In this document: positions 62,047 to 64,000 of the stretch, piece after piece
How positions within the stretch are numbered: position 1 is the first letter of the stretch
Layout: each line of letters starts with the position of its first letter
From: Petrocella sp. FN5
Lineage (GTDB): Bacteria; Bacillota; Clostridia; Lachnospirales; Vallitaleaceae
DNA: 64,000 nucleotides
Direction of reading: 5' to 3'
Assembly (NCBI RefSeq): GCF_029210395.1
Contig: NZ_JARGDP010000011.1
Span: 1 to 64,000, forward strand
The notes under the pieces: model-generated
Told to the model about the DNA's origin: nothing
Databases searched by the model: none
Seen by the model: only the letters and a program-made list of their open reading frames with translations
Position numbers and translations under genes: made by a program

Positions 62047-62083
62047 AAAACATGGTCCATTATCGACCATGTTTTGTTTTTTT
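62047..62083 (+). terminator. hairpin with T run on the plus strand between ftsZ and nrdR
   Basis: AAAACATGGTC and GACCATGTTTT, an 11-pair stem with a 7-base loop, followed by GTTTTTTT only on the plus strand. It therefore faces against all genes here. It may stop antisense RNA, or act as a stabilising hairpin for the ftsZ message. Confidence 0.6.
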
Positions 62084-62095
62084 ATAATATACTAT

Positions 62096-63271
62096 CTATT
62101 TTTTCCTTCTTTGTAAAAATGGTGGGATATCAATGGGCTGATCATCGGTTGAAATGTACTTCTCCGTTTTTGCCACCACTTCTCTTTCTTGTGAATCCTG
62201 TTTTTCCTTCTCAGCTTCCTGCTGCCCATCTACGGCCGTTTCTTTTTTTTCTTCTTTGTTCTGGCCGTATTTTGTATTGGATGATTCCATACGTTCTTTG
62301 TATGTCGTCGTTGGATAAGGATCAACAGCTTTTGTTTCAAATCCTGTTGCAATCACTGTAACCACCAACTCGTCTTCAAGATTCTCATCTATACTTTGTC
62401 CATAAATTACATTGGCATCATAACCTGCTGCTTCTTGTATTAACTGAATAGCATCATTCGCATCAAACATAGACATGTTTAAATCACCACTGATATTAAT
62501 CAGCATATGCTTAGCACCATCAATGGTTGTTTCTAGTAATGGACTGGAAATGGCAAGTCGTGCTGCCTCTTCTGCTTTGTTATCACCTTTTGCTCGACCA
62601 ATACCAATATGGGCTACACCTTTATCGCTCATAACAGTGGCTACGTCAGCAAAGTCCAAATTGATAATACCAGGTGTGTAAATCAAGTCAGAGATACCTT
62701 GTACACCTTGCTGTAATACTTCATCCGCCTTTTTGAATGCATCTCGCATGGTCGTTCTTCGATCTACAACAGATAAGAGCTTCTGATTCGGTATAACGAT
62801 TAAGGTATCCACATTTTTCTTAAGTTCAATAATACCTTGGTCCGCATTTTGCATACGCCCTCGGCCTTCAAATTCAAAAGGTTTGGTGACCACACCTACT
62901 GTTAAAATACCTTGTTGTTTGGCAATGTTTGCTATGACTGGTGCTGCACCGGTACCTGTTCCGCCACCCATACCAGCTGTTATAAATACCATGTCATAAC
63001 CTTTTATAATCTGCGCCAACTCATCATGACTTTCCTCTGCTGCCTTAAGACCAATTTCCGGTTTGGCACCTGCACCCAATCCTCTTGTTAGTTTTTCTCC
63101 AATTTGTACCTTGCTCTTTGCTTTTGATCCATTTAATGCTTGAACATCTGTATTGACAGCAACAAATTCAACACCTGTTACGGCATCCTCTACCATTCTA
63201 TTAACGGCATTGTTTCCGCCACCGCCTACACCAATTACAACTATTTTTGCAATATTACTTCGATCGCTCAT
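62096..63271 (-). CDS. ftsZ: cell division protein FtsZ
   Basis: A 391-residue tubulin-like GTPase that forms the division ring. [12 protein letters not shown] near residue 16, the tubulin signature [10 protein letters not shown] near 103 and the synergy loop near 200-215 are intact; a polar linker leads to the C-terminal peptide [10 protein letters not shown] that binds FtsA and SepF. I chose ATG 63271 (GGAG six or seven bases before it). A TTG at 63286 in frame is an alternative. A seven-codon ORF ends over the ATG. Confidence 0.97.
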   Translation of the reverse strand: MSDRSNIAKIVVIGVGGGGNNAVNRMVEDAVTGVEFVAVNTDVQALNGSKAKSKVQIGEKLTRGLGAGAKPEIGLKAAEESHDELAQIIKGYDMVFITAGMGGGTGTGAAPVIANIAKQQGILTVGVVTKPFEFEGRGRMQNADQGIIELKKNVDTLIVIPNQKLLSVVDRRTTMRDAFKKADEVLQQGVQGISDLIYTPGIINLDFADVATVMSDKGVAHIGIGRAKGDNKAEEAARLAISSPLLETTIDGAKHMLINISGDLNMSMFDANDAIQLIQEAAGYDANVIYGQSIDENLEDELVVTVIATGFETKAVDPYPTTTYKERMESSNTKYGQNKEEKKETAVDGQQEAEKEKQDSQEREVVAKTEKYISTDDQPIDIPPFLQRRKK

Positions 63272-63291
63272 ATTAATCTCCAACAATTCAT
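63268..63291 (-). CDS. seven-codon ORF overlapping the ftsZ start
   Basis: ATG 63291 has GAGGAGG directly before it and encodes MNCWRLI. Its TGA overlaps the ftsZ ATG as ATGA. It could couple translation into ftsZ, or the strong ribosome site may serve the in-frame TTG start of ftsZ instead. Confidence 0.3.
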   Translation of the reverse strand: MNCWRLI

Positions 63292-63377
63292 ATCCTCCTC
63301 ACAGCTAAGCCATGTCATTTTTCATATATCTGTAGCACTAGGCCAATTATCACGAGTAATGTACTTTTCTTATGTCT

Positions 63378-63406
63378 ATAATATAGTTTTTTATCTGATT
63401 AATCAA
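63378..63406 (-). promoter_or_regulatory. SigA-type promoter of ftsZ
   Basis: -35 TTGATT (63406-63401), 17-base spacer, -10 TATTAT (63383-63378). It lies between ftsQ and ftsZ; the leader would be about 100 bases. Confidence 0.6.
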
Positions 63407-63418
63407 CAAGTATTTCAT

Positions 63419-64000
63419 TTATTCCGTATTTTTTTTAAAGATGAATTGCTGACCATCTTGTTCTAAGTTAAGGGTTCCTGCTAAATCAGAAGGAAGTTTT
63501 TTCATAACATCACCTGCATTCCTCATCTTCATATCCAACTGAGTCGCTTCTCCCAATACTATTTTGATGTTGTTTACATAAAGGTTCAAGGCTTTTAAAT
63601 CATTCGTTGGAAACTCGATATGTGTCACCGGCACTTGATACTTTGATTTCAAGTGATGTAGTTCAAGCAGTGTCGTAAGTACTTCTCCTTTTATATCCAG
63701 CTTGTTTCCAACAACGGCACTTTTGATATAAAGCCCTTCTACAACCGGAATACCTGACTTCTGCTTTTTTTGATAGGCGATGATGATCCCATTTTTATCT
63801 AATGCAAGAAAATGGTCTTGGTACTTAATGTAATTAATCACCTCTTTTTCAGTTACAATAATGTGCAATTTATCATACCCATTATACTGAATGTCTACCT
63901 CTTTTATATATGGGTATTTTGAATAGTCTTTCTCTTGATTTAAAAAAACCTCTATCACGTTAGAGTTTTCTTGAATCTGAACCATCTCAATGATTTCTTC
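63419..64000 (-). CDS. ftsQ: cell division protein FtsQ/DivIB, N-terminal part outside window
   Basis: At least 193 codons; the frame stays open past the window edge. It begins inside the POTRA domain (EEIIEMVQIQENSNVIEVFL, then YPYIKEVDIQ) and continues through the beta domain with FLALDKNGII and IPVVEGLYI to a short hydrophilic tail. FtsQ/DivIB links FtsL and FtsB in the divisome. It lies directly before ftsZ. A Met at 63985 is internal, not the start. The span and cytoplasmic tail are beyond 64000. Confidence 0.85.
   Translation of the reverse strand, partial: EEIIEMVQIQENSNVIEVFLNQEKDYSKYPYIKEVDIQYNGYDKLHIIVTEKEVINYIKYQDHFLALDKNGIIIAYQKKQKSGIPVVEGLYIKSAVVGNKLDIKGEVLTTLLELHHLKSKYQVPVTHIEFPTNDLKALNLYVNNIKIVLGEATQLDMKMRNAGDVMKKLPSDLAGTLNLEQDGQQFIFKKNTE

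Noticed and set aside
1-64000. CRISPR arrays, tRNA or rRNA genes, insertion sequences, prophage
   Set aside because: No regularly spaced repeats, no tRNA cloverleaf or rRNA segments, and no transposase or phage motifs were noticed; the repeats at 416-4138 carry no coding region.

Overview
All genes lie on the minus strand, so transcription runs from high to low coordinates. The gene set and order point to an anaerobic, motile, low-GC Gram-positive bacterium of the class Clostridia, probably Lachnospirales or a relative. The evidence is PolC-type replicase, CodY, SwrB-type DUF6115 protein, CheC/CheD/FliY chemotaxis, one-piece pyruvate:ferredoxin oxidoreductase and AGGAGG ribosome sites. The order-level placement is inference. 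Layout in the direction of transcription: (1) 64000-56640 is division and DNA metabolism: ftsQ (cut by the window edge), ftsZ, nrdR, comM, dprA, topA. (2) 56559-55792 is codY with its own promoter and terminator. (3) 55731-22690 is one long fla/che operon: rod (flgBC, fliE), MS ring and switch (fliFG), export ATPase (fliHIJ), MotE-like protein, hook (fliK, flgD, flgE), stator (motAB), fliL, C-ring (fliM, fliY), cheY, export gate (fliOPQR, flhBA), flhFG, a PilZ protein, cheBAWCD, the motility sigma factor, FapA and several small unknown proteins. Flagellin, fliD, flgM, cheR and receptors are not in the window. (4) 22678-15641 is translation and envelope: rpsB, tsf, pyrH, frr, uppS, cdsA, dxr, rseP, with hairpin terminators between several of the genes. 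(5) 15603-8083 holds an iron alcohol dehydrogenase and a ferritin-like protein placed between rseP and ispG-polC. (6) 7990-4136 is nifJ with a long leader and a perfect 18-bp palindrome at its start. (7) 4138-1 is an accessory region with an Aat-like aminoacyl transferase, two CPBP membrane proteases, a 50-residue membrane peptide and a partial membrane protein. Regions 1-6 are mostly conserved housekeeping and motility genes. The most unusual structure is in region 7: a roughly 210-bp intergenic module (terminator, inverted repeat TATTTACA-N14-TGTAAATA, promoter TTTACT-N17-TATRMT) occurs three times within 4 kb, and a fourth partial copy places a terminator and a 21-codon ORF before the Aat-like gene. 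This suggests a small co-regulated set whose function is unknown. No tRNA, rRNA, CRISPR array, insertion sequence or phage gene was found.
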